Of a stretch of 42,901 bases of DNA, positions 31,038-38,883 are shown piece by piece; within the stretch, counting starts at the first letter, position 1; the number at the start of each line of letters is the position of its first letter. Position numbers and translations under genes: made by a program. The DNA is from Phycisphaerales bacterium (GTDB taxonomy: Bacteria; Planctomycetota; Phycisphaerae; Phycisphaerales; SM1A02). Below the pieces are notes generated by a model. That model ran no database searches, was not told the origin of the DNA, and was given only the letters and a program-made list of their open reading frames with translations. The stretch is from positions 1-42,901 of the forward strand of contig JAKVBX010000002.1 of NCBI GenBank assembly GCA_022446795.1, given 5' to 3'.

Positions 31038-32381
31038 ATGGACATCATCATCTGCGGCGGTGGTGAAATCGGCGGCTCGGTCGCCGAGGCCATGGTGAAG
31101 CGTGGCGACAACGTCACGGTGATCGACACCTGCGAGAACCGACTCGCCTACCTCGAGGAGCATTACGACATCGCCGTGCTGCACGGTGGTGCCAGTTCCG
31201 CTGAGACGCTGCGTACCGCCGGGGCGGGGAATGCGGATGCCGTCATCGCCGCCACCGGAATCGACGAAGTGAACCTGGTCTGCACCACGGTTGCCGCGTC
31301 GCTGGGCGCCGGACGAACGCTCGCCCGGGTCAATCACTCGCTGTACCTCAGCGACAACTCGGACGTGGACTATGCCCGCCTGTTTTCCGTCGACCGCCTG
31401 TTTTCTCCCGACCGGGCAACTGCTCGGGCCATCGCTGCTCGCTTGAGCAACCCCGGCGCGCTCGCGGTCGAGCGGTTCGCCCGCGGCACAGTGGAGATGC
31501 AGTCATTCGTTGTCGATGCCGCCGGTTCCGCTGCCGACTGCAAGCTCCGCGATGTGCCATTGCCCCGCGGGGCCCGCGTCCTGGCCATTCGCCGCGGCGA
31601 CAAGGGACGATTGGCGACTGCAGACACCCGGATGAAACCCGGAGACCGCATCACGGTCGTCGTGGACACCGATCGCGTCAGTGAACTCGACGGGATCTTC
31701 ACCCCCCACCGACCACGACGACGTGACGTCGCCATTGCCGGTGGTTCCCCCACGGCCGTCTGGGTGTGCCGAGCCCTGCAGCACCGTGGCATGAGAATCC
31801 GCCTGTTCGAGACCGACATGGAGCGAGCCGAGGATCTCGCCGGGAAACTGGACTGGGTTTCGGTGATCCACGCGGACCCCACGGCCCCGGAGATCTTCGA
31901 GGACCAGAACATCACCGAAGTCGATGCGTTCCTCGCGCTTGGCGAGGACGACATGAACCTTCTCAGTAGCGCCCTGGCCAAGCGTGGCGAGGTCCCGCTC
32001 GTGATCGCCATGACGCACCGCCCGGGACTCAAGCCGCTCATGGAACAGCTCCAGGTGACCGAGGTCTTCAATCCACGCGATGCGGCCCGCGAGGACATCG
32101 TGCACTTCATCTCGGATGCACCGCTGGAACGCCTGGGGCCCACCCTGGCAAGTGGACAGGTCGAGCTGTTCCGGATCCGGGTCGGTCCCTCATCGCCGCT
32201 GGCCGAACAGCCACTGCGGCAACTGGGCCCCGATGCCGGCGTCGTCGTCGCTGTGGCCGAGGATGAATCGGAACGAGGACACGTCCCCGGACCCGATGAT
32301 GTCCTGGCCCCCGGCCGACACGTGCTGCTGGCCTGCGAAGCCGGTCGAGAAAAGCATCTCCGGAAACTGTTCGGCCTCTGA
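31038..32381 (+). CDS. trkA: Trk potassium uptake NAD-binding regulator
   Basis: Cytoplasmic gating subunit of the Trk potassium channel/transporter, 447 aa, built from two RCK-N/RCK-C pairs. The first Rossmann motif is intact (MDIIICGGGEIGGSVAEAM, with the acidic residue in VTVIDTCENR). The second half begins DVAIAGGSPTAVWVCRALQ, where the third glycine of GxGxxG is Ala, so NAD binding by this half may be weak or lost. C-terminal RCK-C segments are seen at AADCKLRDVPLPRGARVLAI and LAEQPLRQLGPDAGVVVAV. trkH follows after 19 nt, forming a standard trkA-trkH pair. A TAGACT box at 30979-30984 is a possible -10. Confidence 0.92.
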   Translation: MDIIICGGGEIGGSVAEAMVKRGDNVTVIDTCENRLAYLEEHYDIAVLHGGASSAETLRTAGAGNADAVIAATGIDEVNLVCTTVAASLGAGRTLARVNHSLYLSDNSDVDYARLFSVDRLFSPDRATARAIAARLSNPGALAVERFARGTVEMQSFVVDAAGSAADCKLRDVPLPRGARVLAIRRGDKGRLATADTRMKPGDRITVVVDTDRVSELDGIFTPHRPRRRDVAIAGGSPTAVWVCRALQHRGMRIRLFETDMERAEDLAGKLDWVSVIHADPTAPEIFEDQNITEVDAFLALGEDDMNLLSSALAKRGEVPLVIAMTHRPGLKPLMEQLQVTEVFNPRDAAREDIVHFISDAPLERLGPTLASGQVELFRIRVGPSSPLAEQPLRQLGPDAGVVVAVAEDESERGHVPGPDDVLAPGRHVLLACEAGREKHLRKLFGL

Positions 32382-32400
32382 TGACCGCAGGAGTGATCGC

Positions 32401-33993
32401 GTGAACGTCCGCGTCGTGGTCGGACAACTCGGGAAAGTCATCACCCTGCTTGGTGTGATCCTCCTGCTCATCGGCACCTGGGGTCTCGCCGTTCCCTTCG
32501 AAGAGGGACTGGTGGAGGAACGGGCGGAGCAGGCGCTGCTGGCCAGTGGTGGCTTCGCGATCCTCTTGGGCAGCATCACGTGGCTGCTGACCCTGGGCTT
32601 CAGTGACCTGAGGCGGACCATCCTTCGCGGCGACCCGCACGGGATGCCCCCCGGACAACGCATGGGCCGCCGTGAAGCGCTGGTGCTGGTCTCCGCCGCC
32701 TGGATCGTCGGCGCCGCCATCACCGGGCTGCCGTACCTGCTCTGGGCATACATGGGTGATGGAGCCCCGGCCGACCACCCCTTCCGTTCACCCGTCGACT
32801 GCTACTTCGAAGCGATGAGCGGCCTGAGCACCACGGGCGCGACCGTGCTGCTGAACATCGAGGGCCTTCCATCCACGCTGCTCTTCTGGCGTGCCCTGTC
32901 ACAGTGGCTTGGTGGCCTGGGCATCCTCGTGCTGCTTGTCGCCTTGCTGCCCAACGCGGGCGTGACCGCCAAACGCATGTTCCGCTTCGAGGCGCCGGGC
33001 CCCGAATCCGACACGGTCCGGCCCACGATGCGGGATGCCGCCCGCCGGCTCTGGACCATGTACGTGGTCCTCACGGCCCTGCAGGTGCTGTGCCTGCTGT
33101 TGGCCGGCATGGGCATCTTCGACGCCTTCTGCCATACGTTCACGACGCTGGCCACCGGGGGCTTCTCCACGCGGAATCACAGCATGGCCGGCCCCGAGAC
33201 CGTGGGTATCCAGATCATCGTGATCGTGTTCATGGTGCTGGCGGGAACGAACTTCGGGGTGCTGCACATGGTGCTGCGCCGCCAGTGGAAAGCGATCTGG
33301 CGCGAGACCGAGCTTCGCGTGTACCTGGCCATCCTGGCCATTGGTTGCGGGCTGGTGATCGGCAGCCTGCTGATCAACGGTGGAACGATGTACCGAGTCG
33401 ATGGTACGCAGGCCCCGATCACGGCCGGAAACGCGGTACTGGAGGGGGTCTTCACCACCGTCTCGCAACAATCGACCACCGGCTTCACCAGCGTCGACTA
33501 CAACGCGTGGCCCTTCCTCGCCAAGACCGTGATCATCACGCTGATGTTCGTCGGTGGCTGCGGCGGCTCCACGGCCGGCGGCATCAAGGTCATCCGGGTG
33601 TGGATCGCGCTGCGAGCCCTCTGGCGCCAACTCGCCCAGGTGGCGAACCCCGCCGTCGTCCGGCCGATCCGGATCTCGGGACAGTCGCTGGAGCCGGCCC
33701 AAGTCATGCACGCGGTCGCGTACACGCTGAGCATCATCATTCTCTTCGCGCTGTCTGCCGTGATCCTCCAGGTCCTGGAGGGTGACGAGTGTGGGTTCGT
33801 GACATCGGCCACCGCCAGTCTCGCCACGTTGTGTACCGTCGGACCTGGACTCAACCAGGTCGGCGCCATCGAGGACTACGCCTGGTTCTCCGACGCCAGC
33901 AAGATCTTCATGTGTTTCCTGATGCTGGTGGGACGCCTGGAGTTGTTCGCCGTCTTCGTGCTGTTCCAGCCACGATTCTGGAGCGGACGGTAG
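32401..33993 (+). CDS. trkH: Trk potassium uptake membrane subunit
   Basis: Inner-membrane K+ translocating subunit, 530 aa. GTG 32401 is chosen because AGGAG lies 7 nt upstream and the protein then begins with MNVRVVVGQLGKVI and a first helix; the frame is open far upstream inside trkA, where it has no meaning. The four pore-loop filters are recognisable: LSTTGATVL, TLATGGFST, QQSTTGFTSV and LCTVGPGL. SQWLGGLGILVLLVALLP and GGCGGSTAGGIKVIR are also TrkH/KtrB landmarks. It works with TrkA, encoded immediately upstream. It ends 16 nt before the convergent nuoI gene. Confidence 0.93.
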   Translation: MNVRVVVGQLGKVITLLGVILLLIGTWGLAVPFEEGLVEERAEQALLASGGFAILLGSITWLLTLGFSDLRRTILRGDPHGMPPGQRMGRREALVLVSAAWIVGAAITGLPYLLWAYMGDGAPADHPFRSPVDCYFEAMSGLSTTGATVLLNIEGLPSTLLFWRALSQWLGGLGILVLLVALLPNAGVTAKRMFRFEAPGPESDTVRPTMRDAARRLWTMYVVLTALQVLCLLLAGMGIFDAFCHTFTTLATGGFSTRNHSMAGPETVGIQIIVIVFMVLAGTNFGVLHMVLRRQWKAIWRETELRVYLAILAIGCGLVIGSLLINGGTMYRVDGTQAPITAGNAVLEGVFTTVSQQSTTGFTSVDYNAWPFLAKTVIITLMFVGGCGGSTAGGIKVIRVWIALRALWRQLAQVANPAVVRPIRISGQSLEPAQVMHAVAYTLSIIILFALSAVILQVLEGDECGFVTSATASLATLCTVGPGLNQVGAIEDYAWFSDASKIFMCFLMLVGRLELFAVFVLFQPRFWSGR

Positions 33994-34009
33994 AACCGCC
34001 CGAGCGAAC

Positions 34010-34579
34010 TCACATCGGCTTCTCTTCCGCGGTCTGGTCGTAGACCTCGAGCAGTTTGGCCTTGTCGAAGATCATCTCGTTACGAGTCAACCCGACGACC
34101 TCGTACCGTGGGGTCAGCTCGATCGCATCGACGGGGCAGGCCTCTTCGCACATCCCGCAGAAGATGCACCGCAACTCATCGATGTCGAACTGCTTCGGGT
34201 ACTTCTCACGATCCTCCCAGGGCGACTCCTCGGCCACGATGTGAATGCAGTTGGCCGGACAGGCCGTGGCACACATGAAGCAGGCGACACACCGGACGCG
34301 ACCGTCCTCGTCCCGGTTGAGACGATGCACCCCGCGGAAGGTCTCGCGGTACTGCCCACCGTCAAGGACATCGCGTTGGTCCCGCTTCTCCTCGGGGTAC
34401 TGCACCACGTGGATGTTCTTCCGGTTCTTGCCGTCCCGACCCACGTTGCCCAGGCAATGCCGCAGCGTCGTCCCCAGTCCCTTGAAGACGGCAGGAAGGA
34501 ACAACCGCTCGACGGGGTTGAGCCGCTTGGGGGTGACGTCGACGAATTCGTTCCCTGGGGTGTCCATTGGTCCATCCAT
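34010..34579 (-). CDS. nuoI: NADH-quinone oxidoreductase subunit I (two 4Fe-4S ferredoxin-type)
   Basis: Electron-transfer subunit of complex I, 189 aa, holding two [4Fe-4S] clusters. The binding motifs are CVACFMCATACPANCI and CIFCGMCEEACPVDAI. The spacing between them and the segment IHVVQYPEEKRDQRD with YRGVHRLNRDEDGRVRC-like context (RGVHRLNRDEDGRVRC) fit NuoI. The start is uncertain: ATG 34579 or ATG 34567, both in frame, without a clear ribosome site. No other nuo gene is adjacent; the gene is alone between trkH (convergent) and the ATP synthase operon (divergent). It could serve complex I encoded elsewhere or another oxidoreductase with a NuoI-like subunit. Confidence 0.85.
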   Translation of the reverse strand: MDGPMDTPGNEFVDVTPKRLNPVERLFLPAVFKGLGTTLRHCLGNVGRDGKNRKNIHVVQYPEEKRDQRDVLDGGQYRETFRGVHRLNRDEDGRVRCVACFMCATACPANCIHIVAEESPWEDREKYPKQFDIDELRCIFCGMCEEACPVDAIELTPRYEVVGLTRNEMIFDKAKLLEVYDQTAEEKPM

Positions 34580-34610
34580 GGTAGCCCCGGGGGGTTGGGC
34601 CGGGGAACCC

Positions 34611-34640
34611 CTGACATCGGTCACGCGTCGCGGGTAGGCT
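34611..34640 (+). promoter_or_regulatory. Candidate promoter of the ATP synthase operon
   Basis: CTGACA (34611-34616) and TAGGCT (34635-34640) are 18 bp apart in the divergent gap between nuoI and the first atp gene. The -35 is good and the -10 is weak. The leader would be about 85 nt. Confidence 0.35.
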
Positions 34641-34731
34641 TGGCGGCTCCTGGACCCCCCAGGCCCGGAGCCCTCCGATTCCCCACGCCAGCCCCAATCC
34701 GGCCGACAACCAGCCTGATCTGGCCTCCAGC

Positions 34732-34992
34732 ATGAGGATGGCCAGCATCGTGTGGCAATCGGTCACCGAGGTGGCCGCCGGGGCCCTGGTCGGCTGGCTG
34801 CTGGATCTGGCCTTCGACACGGATCGGGTCTTCCTGCTGATCGGCGGCCTCCTGGGGATCGGCGTCGGCATGACCACCTTCATACGGACCGCCCTCAAGG
34901 AGAGCCGGAAGCAGGCCCGCCTGGTCGAAGCCCGCAGGGCCCGGCTCCGAGCGACCCCTCCTGATGATCCTGACCCCGGAGCCGCCCCATGA
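34732..34992 (+). CDS. AtpZ-like small membrane protein of the ATP synthase operon
   Basis: An 86-aa protein with two membrane helices: EVAAGALVGWLLDLAF and VFLLIGGLLGIGVGMTTFI. The order helix, GW-LLD turn, helix, then a basic tail matches AtpZ-type proteins found ahead of atpI/atpB in many bacteria, linked to F0 assembly or magnesium/calcium handling. The C-terminal tail is Arg/Ala/Pro-rich. The start is ATG 34732 or ATG 34738, the latter with AGG just upstream. Its stop overlaps the next start by 4 nt (ATGA). It is the first gene of the atp operon. Confidence 0.7.
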   Translation: MRMASIVWQSVTEVAAGALVGWLLDLAFDTDRVFLLIGGLLGIGVGMTTFIRTALKESRKQARLVEARRARLRATPPDDPDPGAAP

Positions 34993-35438
34993 CCCCCCCT
35001 GCCGTACCCAGCCGCCAGCCCGAGTGGGCCTACCCCACGGCGACCCTGCTGACCGGGCAGGTCCTGGCGACTGCGGCGGCGGCCGTGCTGTGGGTCGCCG
35101 GGACGCTGATCGGTGGATTCGGCACCACCATCCTGGTGGCGGGGCTGATCGAGATCGGCCTGGTGACCGCCATCGCGGTGCTGGGCACCCTGGCCATCCG
35201 CCCCTGGGTCGTCCGACCCGCGGGGACCTGGGCGGTCATGTTGATCGCCACCTCGTTGGTCCGGATCGTGGTCATCGCCGGCCTCTCCGTATTGCTATAC
35301 TCCGCGGCTCGCATGGCCCCCAAGGCCCTGCTGGTATCTGGGTTTCTGGCGATCCTGGGCATCCTGATCGTCGAGACCCTGATTACGGCTCGTTTCCAGA
35401 ACCGGCTGTCCATGGAGAGATCGACAGCCGACCGCTGA
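34989..35438 (+). CDS. AtpI-like membrane protein
   Basis: A 149-aa protein with four predicted membrane helices: TGQVLATAAAAVLWVAGTLI, TILVAGLIEIGLVTAIAVLG, TWAVMLIATSLVRIVVIAGL and ALLVSGFLAILGILIVETLI. Size, helix number and position just before atpB agree with ATP synthase protein I, which assists c-ring assembly. Sequence identity to AtpI is not obvious by eye, so the name rests largely on context. It begins in a 4-nt overlap with the AtpZ-like gene and ends 31 nt before atpB. Confidence 0.65.
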   Translation: MTPPAVPSRQPEWAYPTATLLTGQVLATAAAAVLWVAGTLIGGFGTTILVAGLIEIGLVTAIAVLGTLAIRPWVVRPAGTWAVMLIATSLVRIVVIAGLSVLLYSAARMAPKALLVSGFLAILGILIVETLITARFQNRLSMERSTADR

Positions 35439-35469
35439 CCACCTCCGAACGAAGAGAATCGGCACCACC

Positions 35470-36414
35470 ATGCTTCCGCTGCTGGCCTCCTCAAACCCAA
35501 CGCATCACGTGATGGACAAGCCCCTGGTCGGAGGGGAAAACGCGCTCTTCAATGGGCCGGAGCTGTTTGGTCAACCAAGCCTGACGATGCACACGGTCAC
35601 GTTGTTGATCGCCGGTCTCGTCGCCATTCTCGTCCTGCTGCGAGCGGCCAAGGCCATCTCGACCGGCGGCGAAGAGGAAGGCATGTACCGCTACCTCACC
35701 AAGGGTCGCGTCTCGCAGTTGATGGAGGTCTTCACCCTCTTCCTGGTCGAGAACACGATCCGTCCGACCTTGAAGGAAGAGACTCGCCGGTACACGCCGA
35801 TCCTGCTCTCCCTGTTCTTCTTCGTGCTGACCTGCAACCTGATGGGACTGGTCCCGTTCATTGACGTGCAGCACGCCATCGCCCCGGCGAATGAGAACGG
35901 CGAGAAGATCTGGGCCGTCTTCGGCGGAACCGCCACGGCGAACCTGGGCGTGACGCTCGGGCTGGCCTGCGTGGCCTTCGTCGTGATCCAGTACCAGGGA
36001 TTCCGATCTCTTGGCATCAAGGGCTACCTGTCCCACCTCACCGGTGGCGCGCCGATGGCGCTGCTTCCCATGATGGTGCCGCTGGAAATCGCCGGCATGC
36101 TGATCAAGCCCGCCGCGCTGGCCATTCGTCTCTTCGCCAACATGTTCGCCGGCCACACCATGATGGCCGTGCTGGCCATGTTCGGCATGCTGGCCTACCA
36201 GGCCACCAACAGCATCCTCGTGACCGGGGCCATCTCGGTGGTCTCCATCGTCGCGGCGATCGCGATCAGCTTCCTGGAACTCTTCGTGGCCTTCCTTCAG
36301 GCCTTCATCTTCATGTTCCTGACGACGGTGTTCATCGGCCAGATGACCCATCATCACGATGACCACGAACACGACGACGCCCATGGCGGCCTGGAGCCGG
36401 CCGGGGCCCATTGA
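35470..36414 (+). CDS. atpB: ATP synthase subunit a
   Basis: Integral membrane stator subunit that forms the proton half-channels against the c-ring; 314 aa. Landmarks: YTPILLSLFFFVLTCNLMGL with the usual NLxGLVPF turn, TANLGVTLGLACVAFVVIQY, and KPAALAIRLFANMFAGHTMM, holding the essential arginine (in IRLFANM). A long C-terminal helix ends in a His/Asp-rich tail (HHHDDHEHDDAHGG) that may bind metal. ATG 35470 gives an N-terminal extension of about 35 residues before the first helix, which is common for subunit a outside the Proteobacteria model. No strong ribosome site is seen. Confidence 0.93.
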   Translation: MLPLLASSNPTHHVMDKPLVGGENALFNGPELFGQPSLTMHTVTLLIAGLVAILVLLRAAKAISTGGEEEGMYRYLTKGRVSQLMEVFTLFLVENTIRPTLKEETRRYTPILLSLFFFVLTCNLMGLVPFIDVQHAIAPANENGEKIWAVFGGTATANLGVTLGLACVAFVVIQYQGFRSLGIKGYLSHLTGGAPMALLPMMVPLEIAGMLIKPAALAIRLFANMFAGHTMMAVLAMFGMLAYQATNSILVTGAISVVSIVAAIAISFLELFVAFLQAFIFMFLTTVFIGQMTHHHDDHEHDDAHGGLEPAGAH

Positions 36415-36425
36415 CCCGATTACTC

Positions 36426-36453
36426 AATCGTCCCGGAGTGGGCCGGGACGATT
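36426..36453 (+). other. Strong RNA hairpin between atpB and atpE
   Basis: AATCGTCCCGG (36426-36436) pairs perfectly with CCGGGACGATT (36443-36453) across a 6-nt loop: an 11-bp stem beginning 11 nt after the atpB stop and 78 nt before atpE. No T-run follows, so full termination is doubtful. A stabilising or processing structure for the atpE message, needed in many copies, is a good alternative. Confidence 0.6.
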
Positions 36454-36531
36454 CGACCTTGAACATTCTCCGGATGTAACCCACGACATCCAGACAGACG
36501 CGCTCTCAAGACGAGTATTCAACAGAAAGCG

Positions 36532-36879
36532 ATGAGAACGATGAAGCAATTCCTTACCCTCTTTGGAACCGTGTGCGCCGCACTGCTGTTCTTCGGCACC
36601 GACTTCGCCATGGCAGCTGATGAAGCCACGGCAGAGGCTGCAGCCAAGACCGTCACGACCGGCGCAGGCCTCAAGGGTATTGGTGGTGGTATCGCTGCCG
36701 CATTCGCTGCGGTGGGCGCGGGCATCGGCATCGGCCGCATCGGCGGCAGTGGTGTCGAGTCCATCGCCCGTCAGCCCGAGATGGCTGGCACGATCTCCAC
36801 GCAAATGATCATCTTCGCGGCCCTGGTCGAGGGTGTTGCCCTCTTCGCCGTGGTCGTTGGTCTGCTCGCGATCCTCTGA
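36532..36879 (+). CDS. atpE: ATP synthase subunit c
   Basis: Rotor-ring proteolipid with two helices, 115 aa. The ring hairpin is IGGGIAAAFAAVGAGIGIGR, the loop RQPE, and IIFAALVEGVALFAVVVGLL, with the ion carboxylate Glu100. No Gln in helix 1 and no Ser/Thr after the Glu are seen, so the Na+-binding set is absent and a proton-driven ring is expected. Odd: the first 28 residues (MKQFLTLFGTVCAALLFFG, then FAMA-ADE) look like a signal peptide, a longer leader than the 70-80 residue standard c subunit. The start is ATG 36532 or ATG 36541; no convincing ribosome site favours either. Confidence 0.92.
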   Translation: MRTMKQFLTLFGTVCAALLFFGTDFAMAADEATAEAAAKTVTTGAGLKGIGGGIAAAFAAVGAGIGIGRIGGSGVESIARQPEMAGTISTQMIIFAALVEGVALFAVVVGLLAIL

Positions 36880-36945
36880 TCGGATCGTGGGCATGGGTCC
36901 GGTGGTGCGTAAGCGCGCCCCGGGCCGATCTCCCGGAGGCCTTTG

Positions 36946-37476
36946 ATGACCCCCATGTACCTTCTTGCTGCCGACCGGATACCGGTGGAAGTTCAGCTGA
37001 TCTCGCTGATCACGACCATCGTTGTCTTCCTCCTGTTCTTCTTTGTTGCGGCCTACCTGGTATGGCCCAAGATCCTCGCGGGTCTTGACGAGCGGGAACA
37101 GAAGATCCGTCGCGAGATCGAGTCAGCCGAGGCTGCTCGTGCCGAGGCTGCTGAGTCCCTGCAACGGCAGGAAGAAGAACTCAACGAGGCCCGTCGCCAG
37201 GCCACCGCCATGGTGGCCCAGGCCAAGGCCGATGCCGAGCAGCACGCCGCGGAACTGCGTCGCAAGGCGGAGTCCGACCTGCACTCGATGCGTGAGCAGG
37301 CCTCCAAGGAGATCCGCGCCGCCAAGGAGTCGGCCATCAGCGAGCTCAATGCCCAGGCCGCCGGCCTGGCCACCTCGATTGCTGGCCGGATCCTGCAGCG
37401 GGAGATCTCGGTGGATGACCAGCGGGATCTCATTGACGAGTCCCTTCGGTCCTTCGCGGCAACCCACGAGAACTGA
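36946..37476 (+). CDS. atpF: ATP synthase subunit b
   Basis: Peripheral stalk subunit, 176 aa. One N-terminal helix (VQLISLITTIVVFLLFFFVA) is followed by LVWPKILAGLDEREQKIRRE and a long Ala/Glu/Arg-rich coiled coil that reaches F1. ATG 36946 is chosen since GGAGG (36935-36939) lies 6 nt upstream; the TTG directly before it is not needed. There is only one b gene, so the stalk is a b2 homodimer. atpH follows after 6 nt. Confidence 0.92.
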   Translation: MTPMYLLAADRIPVEVQLISLITTIVVFLLFFFVAAYLVWPKILAGLDEREQKIRREIESAEAARAEAAESLQRQEEELNEARRQATAMVAQAKADAEQHAAELRRKAESDLHSMREQASKEIRAAKESAISELNAQAAGLATSIAGRILQREISVDDQRDLIDESLRSFAATHEN

Positions 37477-37482
37477 TCCACC

Positions 37483-38088
37483 ATGGCCACCCACACCGAC
37501 ACCCTGGCTCGCATCTACTCCCGAAGCCTCTTCGAACTCTGCGAAGAGGCCGGTGGTCGCGACCGCGTGATGGAGGTGGCCGACGAGCTGGAACAGGTCT
37601 GTGAACTGGCCCGGATGGACACGTCCTTCCGTGAGTTCCTCGCATCACCGCTGGTCGAGATCAATCGACGAGGCGAGAGCCTCGAGAAGATCTTCTCCGG
37701 CAAGATCTCCGACCTCCTGCTTCGCTTCCTGCTGGTGCTGAATACGAATGAACGGCTTGGTCATCTTGAGATGATCGAGACCGCCTTCACGCAGCTGGTG
37801 CATGAGCAATGGGGGCGGGTCGAGGTGAACGTGACCACGGCCAAGCCACTGGATGACGCCGCTCGCGAGGCCATCTCCAACCGGTTGAAGGACGCGCTCG
37901 GCAAGGATCCGGTGATGCACACTGCCGTCAACCCCGACCTCATCGGGGGCGTGACGCTGCGGATCGGTGACCAGCTGATCGACGGTTCCGTCGCCACGCA
38001 ACTGAAGCGACTGGAAACGGACCTGAAGAAGAGCGGCGGTCACGAGATCCGAGTTCACCCGGATCGATTCCTCGGGGAGACCGCGTGA
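37483..38088 (+). CDS. atpH: ATP synthase subunit delta
   Basis: Connects the b stalk to the top of F1 (OSCP homologue); 201 aa. N-terminal helical domain: TLARIYSRSLFELCEEAGGR and EFLASPLVEINRRGESLEKI. C-terminal domain: VEVNVTTAKPLDDAAREAIS and DPVMHTAVNPDLIGGVTLRI, the last being the standard delta signature (P.LIGG..L.IGD...DGS). The stop overlaps the next gene, which is not atpA but a SIMPL-domain gene. Normal length, no defects seen. Confidence 0.92.
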   Translation: MATHTDTLARIYSRSLFELCEEAGGRDRVMEVADELEQVCELARMDTSFREFLASPLVEINRRGESLEKIFSGKISDLLLRFLLVLNTNERLGHLEMIETAFTQLVHEQWGRVEVNVTTAKPLDDAAREAISNRLKDALGKDPVMHTAVNPDLIGGVTLRIGDQLIDGSVATQLKRLETDLKKSGGHEIRVHPDRFLGETA

Positions 38089-38864
38089 TGAAGGCCACCA
38101 GCTTCATCGCCATCATCCTGGGGCTCTGCAGCATGGTGCCCCACGGCCACGCGGCTGACGATGTCGCCACCCTGACCGTCACGAAGCGAGCCACGCTGGA
38201 GCACCCTGCCGAGTTCATCACGCTGAACATCGGCGTCTCCTCCGAGGCCTGGAAGCTCGATGAGGCCCGCACGCAGGCCACGGATCAGTTGTCGGCTCTG
38301 CAGTCCAGCCTCAATGAACTGGGACTGAAACCGAAGACGGACTACGGCGAGATCCGCATCACGGACATCGAACCGATCATTACCCGCGATGGTCGTCGAC
38401 TGGCCCGCGGCCGGACGGCGAATCAACGCACATCAGCCGGTGCCAGGGCAGGCGGATCATTGACGCCCCCCGAGCTCACCGGTTACGAGGTCGCCGCCGA
38501 GTTCACGATCCACACGGACAAGCTGGGACTCGCGCCGCAGATCATCACGCAGACGTCGATGGTCGGCAGCAGCAGCACCTTGGAATACGTCCTGGCCAAC
38601 CCCGAGGCACACCGAGCCGCCGCCATCAAGCAGGCCGTCCGGGACGCCATGGCGGACGCCAGCGTACTGGCCACTGCCGCAGACTCACGTCTCGTGAGGC
38701 TCTCCAGTCTCACGTTGAATGCATCAGGAACACCGAGCCGCGCCAGCAGAACCCAGCGGAGCGGCCCGACAACAGATTTGAAGATCGTCAAGGTGTACGC
38801 CGACGTCACCGTTGTCTACGAGATCGCTCCCGCGGATCCCGAATCCGCATCCGGAACAGAATAG
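38088..38864 (+). CDS. Exported SIMPL-domain (DUF541) protein inserted in the atp operon
   Basis: A 258-aa protein with signal peptide ([20 protein letters not shown], cleaved near AHA or HAA). The mature part has the SIMPL/DUF541 order: [40 protein letters not shown], then the [20 protein letters not shown] strand-helix and [20 protein letters not shown], ending in [17 protein letters not shown] proteins are periplasmic or outer-membrane-linked, with unclear functions. The start is ATG 38088, or GTG 38085 directly before it; GGGGAG lies upstream of both. It overlaps the atpH stop and ends 19 nt before atpA, so it is expressed with ATP synthase. An Arg/Gly/Ala-rich insert ([15 protein letters not shown]) splits the domain. 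Confidence 0.82.
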   Translation: MKATSFIAIILGLCSMVPHGHAADDVATLTVTKRATLEHPAEFITLNIGVSSEAWKLDEARTQATDQLSALQSSLNELGLKPKTDYGEIRITDIEPIITRDGRRLARGRTANQRTSAGARAGGSLTPPELTGYEVAAEFTIHTDKLGLAPQIITQTSMVGSSSTLEYVLANPEAHRAAAIKQAVRDAMADASVLATAADSRLVRLSSLTLNASGTPSRASRTQRSGPTTDLKIVKVYADVTVVYEIAPADPESASGTE

Positions 38865-38883
38865 GGACAGGAAGGACCGCGTC

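Noticed and set aside
32080-32400. Longer TrkH starting inside trkA
   Set aside because: The added 107 residues are out-of-frame trkA sequence; the GTG at 32401 has a good ribosome site and begins the first helix.
36532-36879. Sodium-type c subunit
   Set aside because: The helix 1 Gln and the Ser/Thr after the helix 2 Glu, needed for Na+ coordination, are absent.
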